A stretch of DNA of 64,000 nt from M269 sp964640795 (GTDB lineage Bacteria > Pseudomonadota > Gammaproteobacteria > Enterobacterales > Alteromonadaceae): the NCBI GenBank assembly GCA_964640795.1, contig CAZXIN010000030.1:1-64000 (forward strand). The letters are read 5' to 3'. This document shows, piece after piece, positions 52,169-61,008 of this stretch. Within the stretch, counting starts at the first letter, position 1; every line of letters starts with the position of its first letter. The position numbers were made by a program, and so were the translations under genes. The notes under the pieces were generated by a model. The model was given only the letters and a program-made list of their open reading frames with translations. It was not told where the DNA came from and made no database searches.

Positions 52169-52816
52169 ATGACTTCAACACTTTATCATGCACCATTGAC
52201 TTGCTCTCTTGCTGCTCGAATAGCAGCCGCTGAGGGCAACGTACCTTTGAATATCGAATATTTGAACCTTCGTACTAAAGAGCTGGAAAGTGGCGGTTCG
52301 CTATACGATATTAACCCTCTAGGCCAAGTCTCTACATTGAAGCTCGCTAATAGTGAGATTATAACGGAAACATCGACCACACTGTTATGGATCCAATCTC
52401 AATCAACAGATCCAAATTTTTATGTATCACCATCGAATACAATGTTTTACCAACTCGCGCGTTGGATAGCGTTTTGCGCTACCGAATTACATAAACAGAT
52501 TTTCAGGGTGGTGTTTTATCCAGAAGCAACCGATGAGGTAAAAGATCGTGTTCGAGGCTTGGCGCCACTGCGTTTTGATGTGCTTAATCAACATTTATCA
52601 TCTAAACCTTATCTTCTTGGTGAGCACTTCACCGCTGCAGATGCCTATTTGACGTGGTTTTTTGTTTTATCTAAAAATGCTCAACTTGACGCATCGGCCT
52701 ATAAGCATTTGGCTGACTATCAAGAACGCACGCTCAATCGGCCACTGATACGAGACCTTATCGAAAGTGATCTAGCTAAAGATAAGGAAATGGACCAGCA
52801 AATTATTCCTAACTAA
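52169..52816 (+). CDS. glutathione S-transferase
   Basis: 215 residues. A thioredoxin-like N-domain (LYHAPLTCSLAARIAAAEGN; DINPLGQVSTLKL; ITETSTTLLWI) is followed by a helical C-domain (PYLLGEHFTAADAYLTWFFV). It resembles the beta-class type with Cys10 as the thiol contact. Detoxification role, substrate unknown. Fourteen bases after the hydrolase stop. Confidence 0.9.
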   Translation: MTSTLYHAPLTCSLAARIAAAEGNVPLNIEYLNLRTKELESGGSLYDINPLGQVSTLKLANSEIITETSTTLLWIQSQSTDPNFYVSPSNTMFYQLARWIAFCATELHKQIFRVVFYPEATDEVKDRVRGLAPLRFDVLNQHLSSKPYLLGEHFTAADAYLTWFFVLSKNAQLDASAYKHLADYQERTLNRPLIRDLIESDLAKDKEMDQQIIPN

Positions 52817-52820
52817 CATC

Positions 52821-52847
52821 ATTTGGCTTTCCACTGGAAAGCCAAAT
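52821..52847 (+). terminator. hairpin after the hydrolase-GST operon
   Basis: ATTTGGCTTTCC and GGAAAGCCAAAT form a perfect 12-base stem with a three-base loop, four bases after the GST stop. The following 52848-53249 (about 400 bases) is AT-rich and shows nothing I can identify. Confidence 0.7.
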
Positions 52848-53249
52848 TACCGCAACTAGAATATTCATTCAAACCGCCACACTATCAAAATAAGTATTTC
52901 GTCTTTCTCTGCTGTCCAGCTCTATCATTTAACGATCTTTGCTTGCACACTGACTCGTCAAATTTCCAAAGTATTTCGACACAATGAACTTCCAAAATGA
53001 TAGGTGTCTCTAATCGTTTGATATTGATTAACACTTTTGTGGGTATTTTTATAACAACTTAACGTGCGCTACTCGCCGAGCATTATCACCTTTTTAACCA
53101 CCTAATATAGTCGATTAACCAGCTATGTTGATTCGTTTGATAAGCTTAAATGAACTAAATTGGTTGAAATCAAGGTCATTGACTCTATGTCGGGGAAAAT
53201 ACATTTCCATTCCAGTGAAATCAAACGGGATGACACATAAAAACTGAAT

Positions 53250-55505
53250 ATGAAGACTATTTACAATCGCTGGAAAAAATGGGTCTTATGCCCTAAAACG
53301 TTACAATGGCATATTAGTGCCCCTGCACCTATTCTGGCAATATTGGTGCTAGTCATAATATTCAAGGCTGCGCCCAGTGTGATGGAAAGTTTGGCTCAAG
53401 AGAGTGCCATCAACAATGCGTTGAGTATTACCCGAACATTACAGAAAATCCGTGATTACTACACACAGAACATAGGCACCAAACTTGCTGAACAGATCCG
53501 AGAATCAGCGCACAATGTTAGAGCAATCTCTCAGACTGAGGCTTACCATTTAACACAACTCGCCGACACAGGTATCCCTGTGCCTGCAACCTTTCTTATC
53601 GAGATGTCTAACTTCAACACACCGGAAGATGAGGTCAAAGTCAGTTTAACCAGCCCATTCCCATTCAAAAGCCGAACAGACAGGGTGATGGATGAATTTC
53701 AGATGGAAGCTTGGAATAAGCTGGTTGCTAACCCAGATACACCGGTAACAGAATTTACAACACGCAATGGCCATCGCAGCGTTAGGGTTGCATTAGCCGA
53801 CAGGCTTCTTCTGCCTAACTGTGTTGGCTGTCATAACGCACACCCTGATTCGCCGAAGAAAGATTGGCAATTAGGTGACGTAAGAGGTGTACTAGAGATC
53901 GAAATCAATGTGGAACCTTGGATGGCTAGAGCAAGATCCTTGAGTATTCTGGTGGTTTCAGCCTGTTTTATCGGATTCTTCATTTTAGTCCTATTTAATT
54001 TACGATTCGCCCGCCGCATAGCCAGACCTATGCAGCAGGTCACCAACGCCATTACGTCTTTAGCGGAACGTAAAGAGATAGACATCAGTGCGGAAAAAGC
54101 CGGATATATTGAGGTACGAGACCTAAACAATGCGCTCGGCCTATTTCAACATAATGAAGCTCAGCGCCAAACGCTAGAGAAAGAAGTCGAAAAACTCGCT
54201 TATTATGATCCATTAACCGAACTGCCCAATCGCGCATCAATGGTTCGTTACTTGAGTGAAGCTATAGAGACCATGGCACCAGACAAAGCACTCAGGCTCA
54301 TTCTGGTCAAGCTGGATAAATTCAGTGAAATTAATGACACACTCGGCTATGACGTCGGAGATAAAGTACTCTGCTCAGCAGCCGCGCGTCTAAAAGATCT
54401 TTACCCAGAAACAGTTATCGCACGCTTCAATAGTGCAGAATTTGCCATTGCCTATGTGAGTGATAAGGAAAACTGTAGCCGCTCACAAACAGTCAAACAG
54501 TTACCAACAGAAATTCACAAAACGTTTATCGTAGGCGAATACGAAATCCAAACCACAGCTTCGGTTGGTGCTGCAGCTATTAGGGAATCAACTATCAGTG
54601 TCGGCGAAACTATCGCTCGAGCCAATATTGCCTTAAGCCAAGCCGAGGCTTCCGATAAAGAACGCTTAGTTTTCTATTCACCAGAATTATCCGAAGAGTT
54701 GCATCAAAGAGTGGCCTTGATTAGAGATTTAAAAGTCGCTATCGAAAAGCAAGAATTACAACCTTACTTTCAACCTCAAGTCTGTTTACAAAGTGGCAGA
54801 CTAGTCGGCGCTGAAGCCTTATTACGCTGGCGTAAAGAAGATGGCACTCAAATTTCTCCAGGAGAGTTTATCCCTATAGCAGAGCGATCTCGTCTTATCT
54901 TACCTATTGGCAGGAAAGTGTTAGGGGATGCCTGTCGTTTCAACAAACAGTGGCAAGACCAAGGGCTTGAACCATTTCGAGTTGCAGTGAATGTATCCGG
55001 CATCCAATTTGATGAGGATGATATGGTTACTCTCACACAAGAGGTACTCGCTAAAACAGGTCTGGCACCGGAGTGCTTGGAGCTAGAGGTCACGGAAAGC
55101 GCCTTAATGTCAGATATTGACACGGTTATTCAAAAGCTAACCAACTTACAGCAGCTCGGCATTGAACTCGCTATCGATGATTTTGGCACCGGTTATTCCT
55201 CCTTAAGCTACTTGAAGCAACTACCTATCGACAGGCTAAAAGTTGATCAATCTTTTGTTCGTCATTTGGCTGAAGATCAGAATGATCAGGCTATTGTTAA
55301 AACAATTCTAGATTTGGGTAAATCATTAAACCTCAAACTGTTAGCTGAAGGTATAGAAGATGCAGAGGCCAGCCAATTCCTGATGGCAAACGGTTGTACA
55401 GAAGCTCAGGGGTATTATTATGGCAGACCAATGCCGGCAGGTGAGTTTTTTATCTTTGCTAAAAAGCTACAGAAGCAACAGAAGCAACAGAAGCAACATT
55501 CCTAA
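53250..55505 (+). CDS. c-haem sensor (DUF3365) with HAMP, degenerate GGDEF and EAL
   Basis: 751 residues. A first helix (about 25-45) is followed by a periplasmic Tll0287/DUF3365 domain with the c-type haem motif CVGCH (191-195), a second helix (about 227-248) and HAMP. The GGDEF domain has a lost active site (RFNSAEF for GGDEF). The EAL domain is intact: GAEALLRW, LEVTESAL, IDDFGTGYSS, LLAEGIED. It should be a redox- or ligand-gated c-di-GMP phosphodiesterase. The C-terminus is a KQQKQQKQ run encoded by a short in-frame repeat. Monocistronic. Confidence 0.92.
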   Translation: MKTIYNRWKKWVLCPKTLQWHISAPAPILAILVLVIIFKAAPSVMESLAQESAINNALSITRTLQKIRDYYTQNIGTKLAEQIRESAHNVRAISQTEAYHLTQLADTGIPVPATFLIEMSNFNTPEDEVKVSLTSPFPFKSRTDRVMDEFQMEAWNKLVANPDTPVTEFTTRNGHRSVRVALADRLLLPNCVGCHNAHPDSPKKDWQLGDVRGVLEIEINVEPWMARARSLSILVVSACFIGFFILVLFNLRFARRIARPMQQVTNAITSLAERKEIDISAEKAGYIEVRDLNNALGLFQHNEAQRQTLEKEVEKLAYYDPLTELPNRASMVRYLSEAIETMAPDKALRLILVKLDKFSEINDTLGYDVGDKVLCSAAARLKDLYPETVIARFNSAEFAIAYVSDKENCSRSQTVKQLPTEIHKTFIVGEYEIQTTASVGAAAIRESTISVGETIARANIALSQAEASDKERLVFYSPELSEELHQRVALIRDLKVAIEKQELQPYFQPQVCLQSGRLVGAEALLRWRKEDGTQISPGEFIPIAERSRLILPIGRKVLGDACRFNKQWQDQGLEPFRVAVNVSGIQFDEDDMVTLTQEVLAKTGLAPECLELEVTESALMSDIDTVIQKLTNLQQLGIELAIDDFGTGYSSLSYLKQLPIDRLKVDQSFVRHLAEDQNDQAIVKTILDLGKSLNLKLLAEGIEDAEASQFLMANGCTEAQGYYYGRPMPAGEFFIFAKKLQKQQKQQKQHS

Positions 55506-55606
55506 TGTTATACCAATAACCTTAAAGGACTCACCCAAAAGGTAGGAAGTGAGCCCTATTCGTTAGGGTTTTCGGTTCTAGCAGCTATCCTTTTTTAAAA
55601 CGCTCC

Positions 55607-56761
55607 TTATGGTAAGTGACCATCTAGCGCGTTATTTAATGATTGAATAAATTCGTCCGAGTCTAATTCTAGTTGCGCTTTTTCAACGATCTTTTGTGCC
55701 TCTTCCGTTCGCTCGTTAATCACCAATATCGCTACCAATCGAGACACCTTATGGATAAAGCTTTGAGTGCTGAGTTCCATAACCTTCCGATTTGCCTCTT
55801 CTCCACCAAAGCGCTCTTGTTTGCTTGCATTAATGGAAGATACGTAGGTTGATGCCATGCGACTGTAGTCAAGGTTGGGTGATACATACTCGTTATAAAG
55901 TGCAAACAGCTCGAACTGAATCAGCTCATCTTGAAAAAGATGAAATAGCTCAGGTGCTTCTTTAGGGTAATATTTGTCGAGCCATTGAAAGAAACTAACC
56001 GACTGATCTTCTCTACCAAGCGCACTGTTTATTGATCGATATTCATGCGCCACAGTAAAGGCCTTTTTAGGGTCATTAAGTAGAGACTCTTCTGCATAAT
56101 AAGCTGCATGTCTCAACAAAGTCTTAGCCGGCGGGTATAGATCGCCAAGCTTGTCCCAATCAATGAGATTATATGAAAGCCGCACCGCACGATAATTTTG
56201 ATTAACGTCAAGTGCATGATGATGAAACCAAATACGTTTAGCGAGTGCCAGAGCGTAATCTTTATCTCGCATATCTTGCTCATCATTGCGGCTCAGCTTG
56301 GTCAAATCTATCGGCTTTTTCGGCGTAAATTCTGGCAGGGAGCTTAAGATTTCTTTCGCACGATTTGGATAATCTATCCACTCTCCATCTACATTAATCA
56401 ACTGGCAAGGGTAACTGTCCCGATATCTATCATTATATCCCTGACACGAACTCAAGGCCTCGGAGTTTGCAGCCTTTTGAGAGCCTCGATCTGTTACGTA
56501 AGCCCAAGCACCGCCTTCGGATTGCGCAAAAGCTTTAAAGCCGTTGGCGTCTTTATATTGACCGTGATACTCACTAAAGGCTTCATACGCAATCAACAAA
56601 TCATCTCCCTGAGGCGCAGACTCAAATATCACATTGAAGTTTTCAGATGCCGATCGTGAACCCCTGTTTTGTTTTGATACATCAGAATCGGGTTGATTGG
56701 CATTAACCCAATAAGAAAAAATATATATTGCTATCCCTAATAACAGCCACTGCTTCATCAA
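55607..56761 (-). CDS. secreted protein of unknown function
   Basis: 384 residues with a signal peptide (QWLLLGIAIYIFSYWVNA). Residues about 60-130 (FKAFAQSEGGAWAYVTDRGS, SCQGYNDRYRDSYPCQLINV) look like a small domain with a Cys pair, resembling DUF4189-type modules. The rest is helical, TPR-like. AAGGAAG lies seven bases before the start. It is convergent with the EAL gene and stands alone. Function unknown. Confidence 0.7.
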   Translation of the reverse strand: MMKQWLLLGIAIYIFSYWVNANQPDSDVSKQNRGSRSASENFNVIFESAPQGDDLLIAYEAFSEYHGQYKDANGFKAFAQSEGGAWAYVTDRGSQKAANSEALSSCQGYNDRYRDSYPCQLINVDGEWIDYPNRAKEILSSLPEFTPKKPIDLTKLSRNDEQDMRDKDYALALAKRIWFHHHALDVNQNYRAVRLSYNLIDWDKLGDLYPPAKTLLRHAAYYAEESLLNDPKKAFTVAHEYRSINSALGREDQSVSFFQWLDKYYPKEAPELFHLFQDELIQFELFALYNEYVSPNLDYSRMASTYVSSINASKQERFGGEEANRKVMELSTQSFIHKVSRLVAILVINERTEEAQKIVEKAQLELDSDEFIQSLNNALDGHLP

Positions 56762-57082
56762 ACTTCCTTATCGCCCACTTTATCTAAGTCAGACTATATC
56801 AAGCGATTCGTTGTTTTAAAACGTGATTATCGTCCTGCAATGCCTGATGTTTTTGACGCCAGCCCACACCTGTTAACTAAAAACATCACTCAAATAGCAG
56901 TTGCCTCATACCCTACTAAAAGCCATTTTTTTTAGAAGAGTAATACGAACAAAAATTTTAAGTTCATAGAGAAACTTAACCATAACTCATCAATTTTTGA
57001 TGGACTAATTGGTAAGTAAAGTTATCATTGGATTATAGAAAAATCATCTGATTTCAGCTACCTAAAATAAGGAAGTTATTAC

Positions 57083-58768
57083 ATGAACAAGAAAACCTTA
57101 GAAGCCCATGAATTCTCACTAGCGGATGTGTTTTGTGATAAATACGAATTTGAAATTCCGGGATATCAGCGCCCATACTCATGGGGGGAAGAACAAGCTG
57201 AAACTTTAGTGGACGACTTAATTGATTTTTTATCTACACAAGGGGCTGATTTACGCCATTGTGAGCCTTATTTTTTGGGGAGCTTAGTTTTAATAAAACC
57301 CGACGGGCCTATTGCACAAATTATTGATGGGCAGCAACGTTTAACCACCTTAACGTTGTTGATGTCAGTTTTACGTGAGATATCGCCTGAGGAAATATCT
57401 ACCAGCCTAGATACACGTATTTTCCAAAAGGGTGACAAAATGCTTATGACAGAGGACAAGCCACGACTAAAGATCCGCCCTAAAGATCAAGAATTTCTAC
57501 ATCAATATATTCAAGAACATGGAAAGTTAGAAACACTTTTTTCATTGAATGACAAACTCAATGACAGCCAGAAAAAAATTAAAAACAACACAAAAGTCAT
57601 TTACGACAAACTCATTGAATGTGAAGAAGAGCTGCTTATTCGACTGAGTCAATTTTTAATGATTGGGTGCTTTGTGGTGGTGGTAACAACACCAGATGTT
57701 GACTCTGCTTATCGCATATTCTCGATAATGAATGACAGAGGGCTTGATCTTAGCCCAACAGACATTTTGAAATCACTCGTAACAGGTGCTATTTCCGACA
57801 TAAACGATAAACGAAATATTTATACTGACAAATGGGAAGAGCTTGAGGATAACGTTGGTCGCGATAATTTTAATTCCTTATTTAGTCACATCAGGATGTT
57901 AGAACTACGCACCAAATCAAGATCGAATGTTATCTCTGATTTCAAGAAAGAAATACGGCCAGAAAAATCACCTGAGTTATTTATCGACGAAAAATTAGCT
58001 CCTTACGCTCGTGCCTACTCTGAGATTTTAGATGAAAACTTCATCAGTAACGAATATCAAAACGGTATTAATCAGTCTTTATCTTGGTTGAAAAGGATTG
58101 ACAATAGTGATTGGATACCTTCGGCAATTTACTACCTTTCGAAGTATAGACAAGAGCCGACAAAAATTAAGCTGTTCATGACGTTACTAGAAAGATTAAC
58201 CTCTATTCTGATGATTAACCGCGTTGGCATTAACCATCGAATAACCCGTTATTCGAAGGTCCTTGCAGCCATTGATGATAGTACTGAATTTGCGGATGAC
58301 TCACCACTACACCTTAGTCATGACGAAAAAAAGCTTGCTATCAGTCAATTAAGCGGACCGATCTATAAGATTAGTCAGATTAGAGTCATGGTTCTATTAC
58401 GCCTCGACTCAGAGCTCAGTGATGGTATGGCTAACTATCATCATCCACGCATAACTGTTGAGCATGTTATGCCACAAAAGCTAAAAGAAGGGAGTCAATG
58501 GAAGACTTGGTGCCCTACAAATGAAGAACATCAAGAGTTAATTCATTGCTTAGGCAATCTGGCTTTATTATCTCGTACAAAAAACAGTGCCGCCAGTAAC
58601 TATGACTTTAAGAAAAAGAAGGATACCTACTTCAACTCAAAAGAGGGGCACACTGCTTTTGTTTTAACTAGCCAGATTATTCAAGAGGCAGAATGGACAC
58701 CTGAAATAATTCGAAAGCGACAGGACAAATTAGTTGCTAAGTTAGTCAATGTCTGGCATTTAACATGA
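57083..58768 (+). CDS. DUF262/DUF1524 GmrSD-type nuclease (defence candidate)
   Basis: 561 residues. The DUF262 domain (about 1-220) has FEIPGYQRPYSWGEEQAETL and QIIDGQQRLTTLTLLMS, the nucleotide-handling DGQQR motif. The DUF1524 HNH-like nuclease (about 440-550) has ITVEHVMPQKL, HCLGNLALLSRTKNSAASN and a final KKKDTY. This is the GmrSD architecture of type IV restriction enzymes that cut modified phage DNA. AAGGAAG precedes the ATG. It is a lone gene with no methyltransferase nearby, flanked by AT-rich gaps. Confidence 0.9.
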   Translation: MNKKTLEAHEFSLADVFCDKYEFEIPGYQRPYSWGEEQAETLVDDLIDFLSTQGADLRHCEPYFLGSLVLIKPDGPIAQIIDGQQRLTTLTLLMSVLREISPEEISTSLDTRIFQKGDKMLMTEDKPRLKIRPKDQEFLHQYIQEHGKLETLFSLNDKLNDSQKKIKNNTKVIYDKLIECEEELLIRLSQFLMIGCFVVVVTTPDVDSAYRIFSIMNDRGLDLSPTDILKSLVTGAISDINDKRNIYTDKWEELEDNVGRDNFNSLFSHIRMLELRTKSRSNVISDFKKEIRPEKSPELFIDEKLAPYARAYSEILDENFISNEYQNGINQSLSWLKRIDNSDWIPSAIYYLSKYRQEPTKIKLFMTLLERLTSILMINRVGINHRITRYSKVLAAIDDSTEFADDSPLHLSHDEKKLAISQLSGPIYKISQIRVMVLLRLDSELSDGMANYHHPRITVEHVMPQKLKEGSQWKTWCPTNEEHQELIHCLGNLALLSRTKNSAASNYDFKKKKDTYFNSKEGHTAFVLTSQIIQEAEWTPEIIRKRQDKLVAKLVNVWHLT

Positions 58769-58994
58769 TCAAGCAAGGTGGTATTTCAAATACGATAAAA
58801 CAGTTAGTCACGATTTGATATGTCCGAAAGCTACAATCGTGAGCGATAAATAAATAATAAAAATATGAAAGATTTTATCGACTATTTTAAGGTTCAACAA
58901 AACGAGGTTGTGGTTGCGTCGTCAGCGATACTCACAAAAGCGAATAACGACATGTGACGTCCGTTTGCTCTTGGAATGACACAAAAATATGTAA

Positions 58995-59027
58995 GCGAGT
59001 TAAGTTTGTAACAACAACCTAACTCGC
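58995..59027 (-). terminator. terminator for the small secreted protein gene
   Basis: GCGAGTTA (58995-59002) and TAACTCGC (59020-59027) pair. On the minus strand the stem is followed by TTACATATTTTTGTG. The rest of 58769-59065 shows nothing else clear. Confidence 0.6.
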
Positions 59028-59065
59028 CAACATACTATTTATATGTGTTGGTATTTTATTAATTC

Positions 59066-59620
59066 CTAATTTATTGTTTCCCGCAATTCAAGAACAGGAG
59101 AAAGCCCTGCTCTACTTGATTGTCGCCTAACTCGATAGCCATATCCAGGTGGGATCACACCACTTAACGCTTGTAGCTGTTGATTAAATCTCCTAGAGAC
59201 GTTTGCATTCCCTATAAGTAAAAAAGCATCTGAATCCGGCGCTCGGACTTCAAGGAAAAAACGATCTTGTCCATCATCCTGACCAGCACCTGCACGAGCT
59301 AACCCACTGAAAAAGATATCTGATGAGGTATTATTTATCCGCTCTACGCCAAATGCAAAATCTGACGCAGGCATCCACTCTCTTTGCCCATTGGCATTAC
59401 CACCACCTGAAATTTCAAGCACCTGAATTTGCTGTTGTAACATCACAATCTCATCCATCATGTCAGCCTGTGCTTGTTGGGCAATGGCTAGCTCCTCAGT
59501 TACCGTTTGTAATTGAGCGGCTATTGCGCCCAAAGACGGCCTCTGTAATGCGTTAACTGATATAAAGCTTGAGGCTAATGTAAGACTAAAAACTAAGAAT
59601 AAATTTCTATATACTTTCAT
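59066..59620 (-). CDS. small secreted coiled-coil protein
   Basis: 184 residues. A signal peptide (to about 24) precedes a helical coiled coil (about 35-70, LGAIAAQLQTVTEELAIAQQ) and a beta-rich C-domain. No sorting signal seen. It lies downstream of, and on the same strand as, the PEP-CTERM gene, 36 bases away, and may be co-transcribed with it. No family recognised. Confidence 0.7.
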   Translation of the reverse strand: MKVYRNLFLVFSLTLASSFISVNALQRPSLGAIAAQLQTVTEELAIAQQAQADMMDEIVMLQQQIQVLEISGGGNANGQREWMPASDFAFGVERINNTSSDIFFSGLARAGAGQDDGQDRFFLEVRAPDSDAFLLIGNANVSRRFNQQLQALSGVIPPGYGYRVRRQSSRAGLSPVLELRETIN

Positions 59621-59656
59621 GGCTATGAATCCTAACTAAGGTTTTGGTTTAATCGA

Positions 59657-60358
59657 TTAATGACCGAAATTTCTAAAACGTACTAACGACAACAATCCTA
59701 CGGATAACAGAGCTAGCGTTTCTGGTTCCGGAACCGGATTTGATTGCTGCGCTGTGATCACTTCGTCAATCGTGAAAATAAAGTTACTTGCACCATCTTG
59801 TAAAAACGCCAAAGATGCGAAATCAATAGAGTCATTAGGCTCATCTAAAAGTCCGCCAAGAAAGAAGCTCAAGCCACCGTCAGGACGAACAGAGAATGCT
59901 TGAGAATCCAGCTCCACATCACCAAAAATGGTATCAATAGAAATTTCACCATCAACGGGGGAGTCACTCAAAATAAGAGATATTCCAAATGCAGACACTG
60001 GCATTTCGAAGCTAAATGAAATGGGATCAAAAATATCAAGCAAACCAATATCAGTACTCGATAAGCTATTTGGCGACCCTTGTTCAGTTACTAACAGTTG
60101 AGCAAAAGTTTCATCAAATAGGAATTGCACACCATTAATCACTGTCCCTGAGTCAACTATGGTGCCTGAGCTAATATCATCAAAGTCAATAATATTTACT
60201 GATGCCCCCAAAATATCGACAAAAGCCTCTCTCTCTGTAAAGGTAATCAGTGCGGCTTTGGATAGAGGTGAAAATGCTAAATTAAGGCATAAAGCAAAAA
60301 ACAACATACAACCTCTCAGTTTCTTATTAAGCCCTTTTTCTAATTCTGTATCTTTCAT
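59657..60358 (-). CDS. PEP-CTERM-anchored exoprotein
   Basis: 233 residues with a signal peptide (to about 36, FSPLSKA) and a C-terminal sorting signal: VPEPETLALLSVGLLSLVRF, i.e. a PEP motif, hydrophobic helix and Arg-rich end. Exosortase cuts such proteins for surface attachment or release. The body is beta-rich (FDDISSGTIVDSG). GAGGG eight bases before the ATG. No exosortase gene in the window. Shares an upstream block with the 61009 gene. Confidence 0.88.
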   Translation of the reverse strand: MKDTELEKGLNKKLRGCMLFFALCLNLAFSPLSKAALITFTEREAFVDILGASVNIIDFDDISSGTIVDSGTVINGVQFLFDETFAQLLVTEQGSPNSLSSTDIGLLDIFDPISFSFEMPVSAFGISLILSDSPVDGEISIDTIFGDVELDSQAFSVRPDGGLSFFLGGLLDEPNDSIDFASLAFLQDGASNFIFTIDEVITAQQSNPVPEPETLALLSVGLLSLVRFRNFGH

Positions 60359-60402
60359 TTTTTAGTACCCTCAACTATGTAATATAGTTATTAAAAATAG
60401 AT

Positions 60403-60600
60403 AAAATCAACAAAATCAATTGGTTGCATACAAATTTAGACTAACGTTATTTATGTATAAAAAACCTAACGAACACATAATGTAAATATAATGTCGGTTA
60501 TATATTTTCTTAAATATGGAGATATTGTGTGTAATATGGCTACCTATCATTGTATAAAATGACGCAAGCCTTAGATGAGGAGTTTAACACGGACTGTTGT
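60403..60600 (-). promoter_or_regulatory. shared upstream block of PEP-CTERM-like genes, copy 1
   Basis: This 198-base block aligns without gaps to 62927-63124. The marker motifs AAAATCAACAAA, CCTAACGAACA and GTGTGTAATAT occur at the same offsets (0, 62 and 124). It starts 45 bases upstream of the PEP-CTERM start codon and probably contains promoter and regulator sites. The remaining part of the gap, to 60974, shows weaker similarity to 63125-63215 and nothing else I can name. Confidence 0.75.
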
Positions 60601-60974
60601 TGGTGAATTCTCTCATTATTCTTTTAATTCTAGTCCTATGAGCTCAGCTGGTTAGTAAGACTATTGCTTCATCAACTTGTTATTCAATGAACTCCCCGCT
60701 TTGCTAAAGGACACGATTATTGAATAACTTTTCTATGAGTAGAATACGGGCGACAGGCAGTGATGCTTGCCTGTATTGGCCAGATGTTTAGATTGACTGT
60801 ATCTATTAGTGGCTATTTAAAAATCGAAGAGACTACATAATAAAAACTTACGAAAGTTAAACTTTGGCGATACATCGCGTTGAAATATCCGAAACTCTGA
60901 ACAATGACATAAAGGGAAGCCCCATGAGTAGGGGCAATTTCTCATATTAGGTTCTGTATGATTGTCTATTCAAA

Positions 60975-60994
60975 GCTCACTTAACAAAGTGAGC
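60975..60994 (-). terminator. terminator for the glycine-rich protein gene
   Basis: GCTCACTT and AAGTGAGC pair around AACA. Read on the minus strand the stem is followed by TTTGAATAG. It lies 15 bases after the stop. Confidence 0.6.
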
Positions 60995-61008
60995 CTGAGA
61001 CAAATAAG

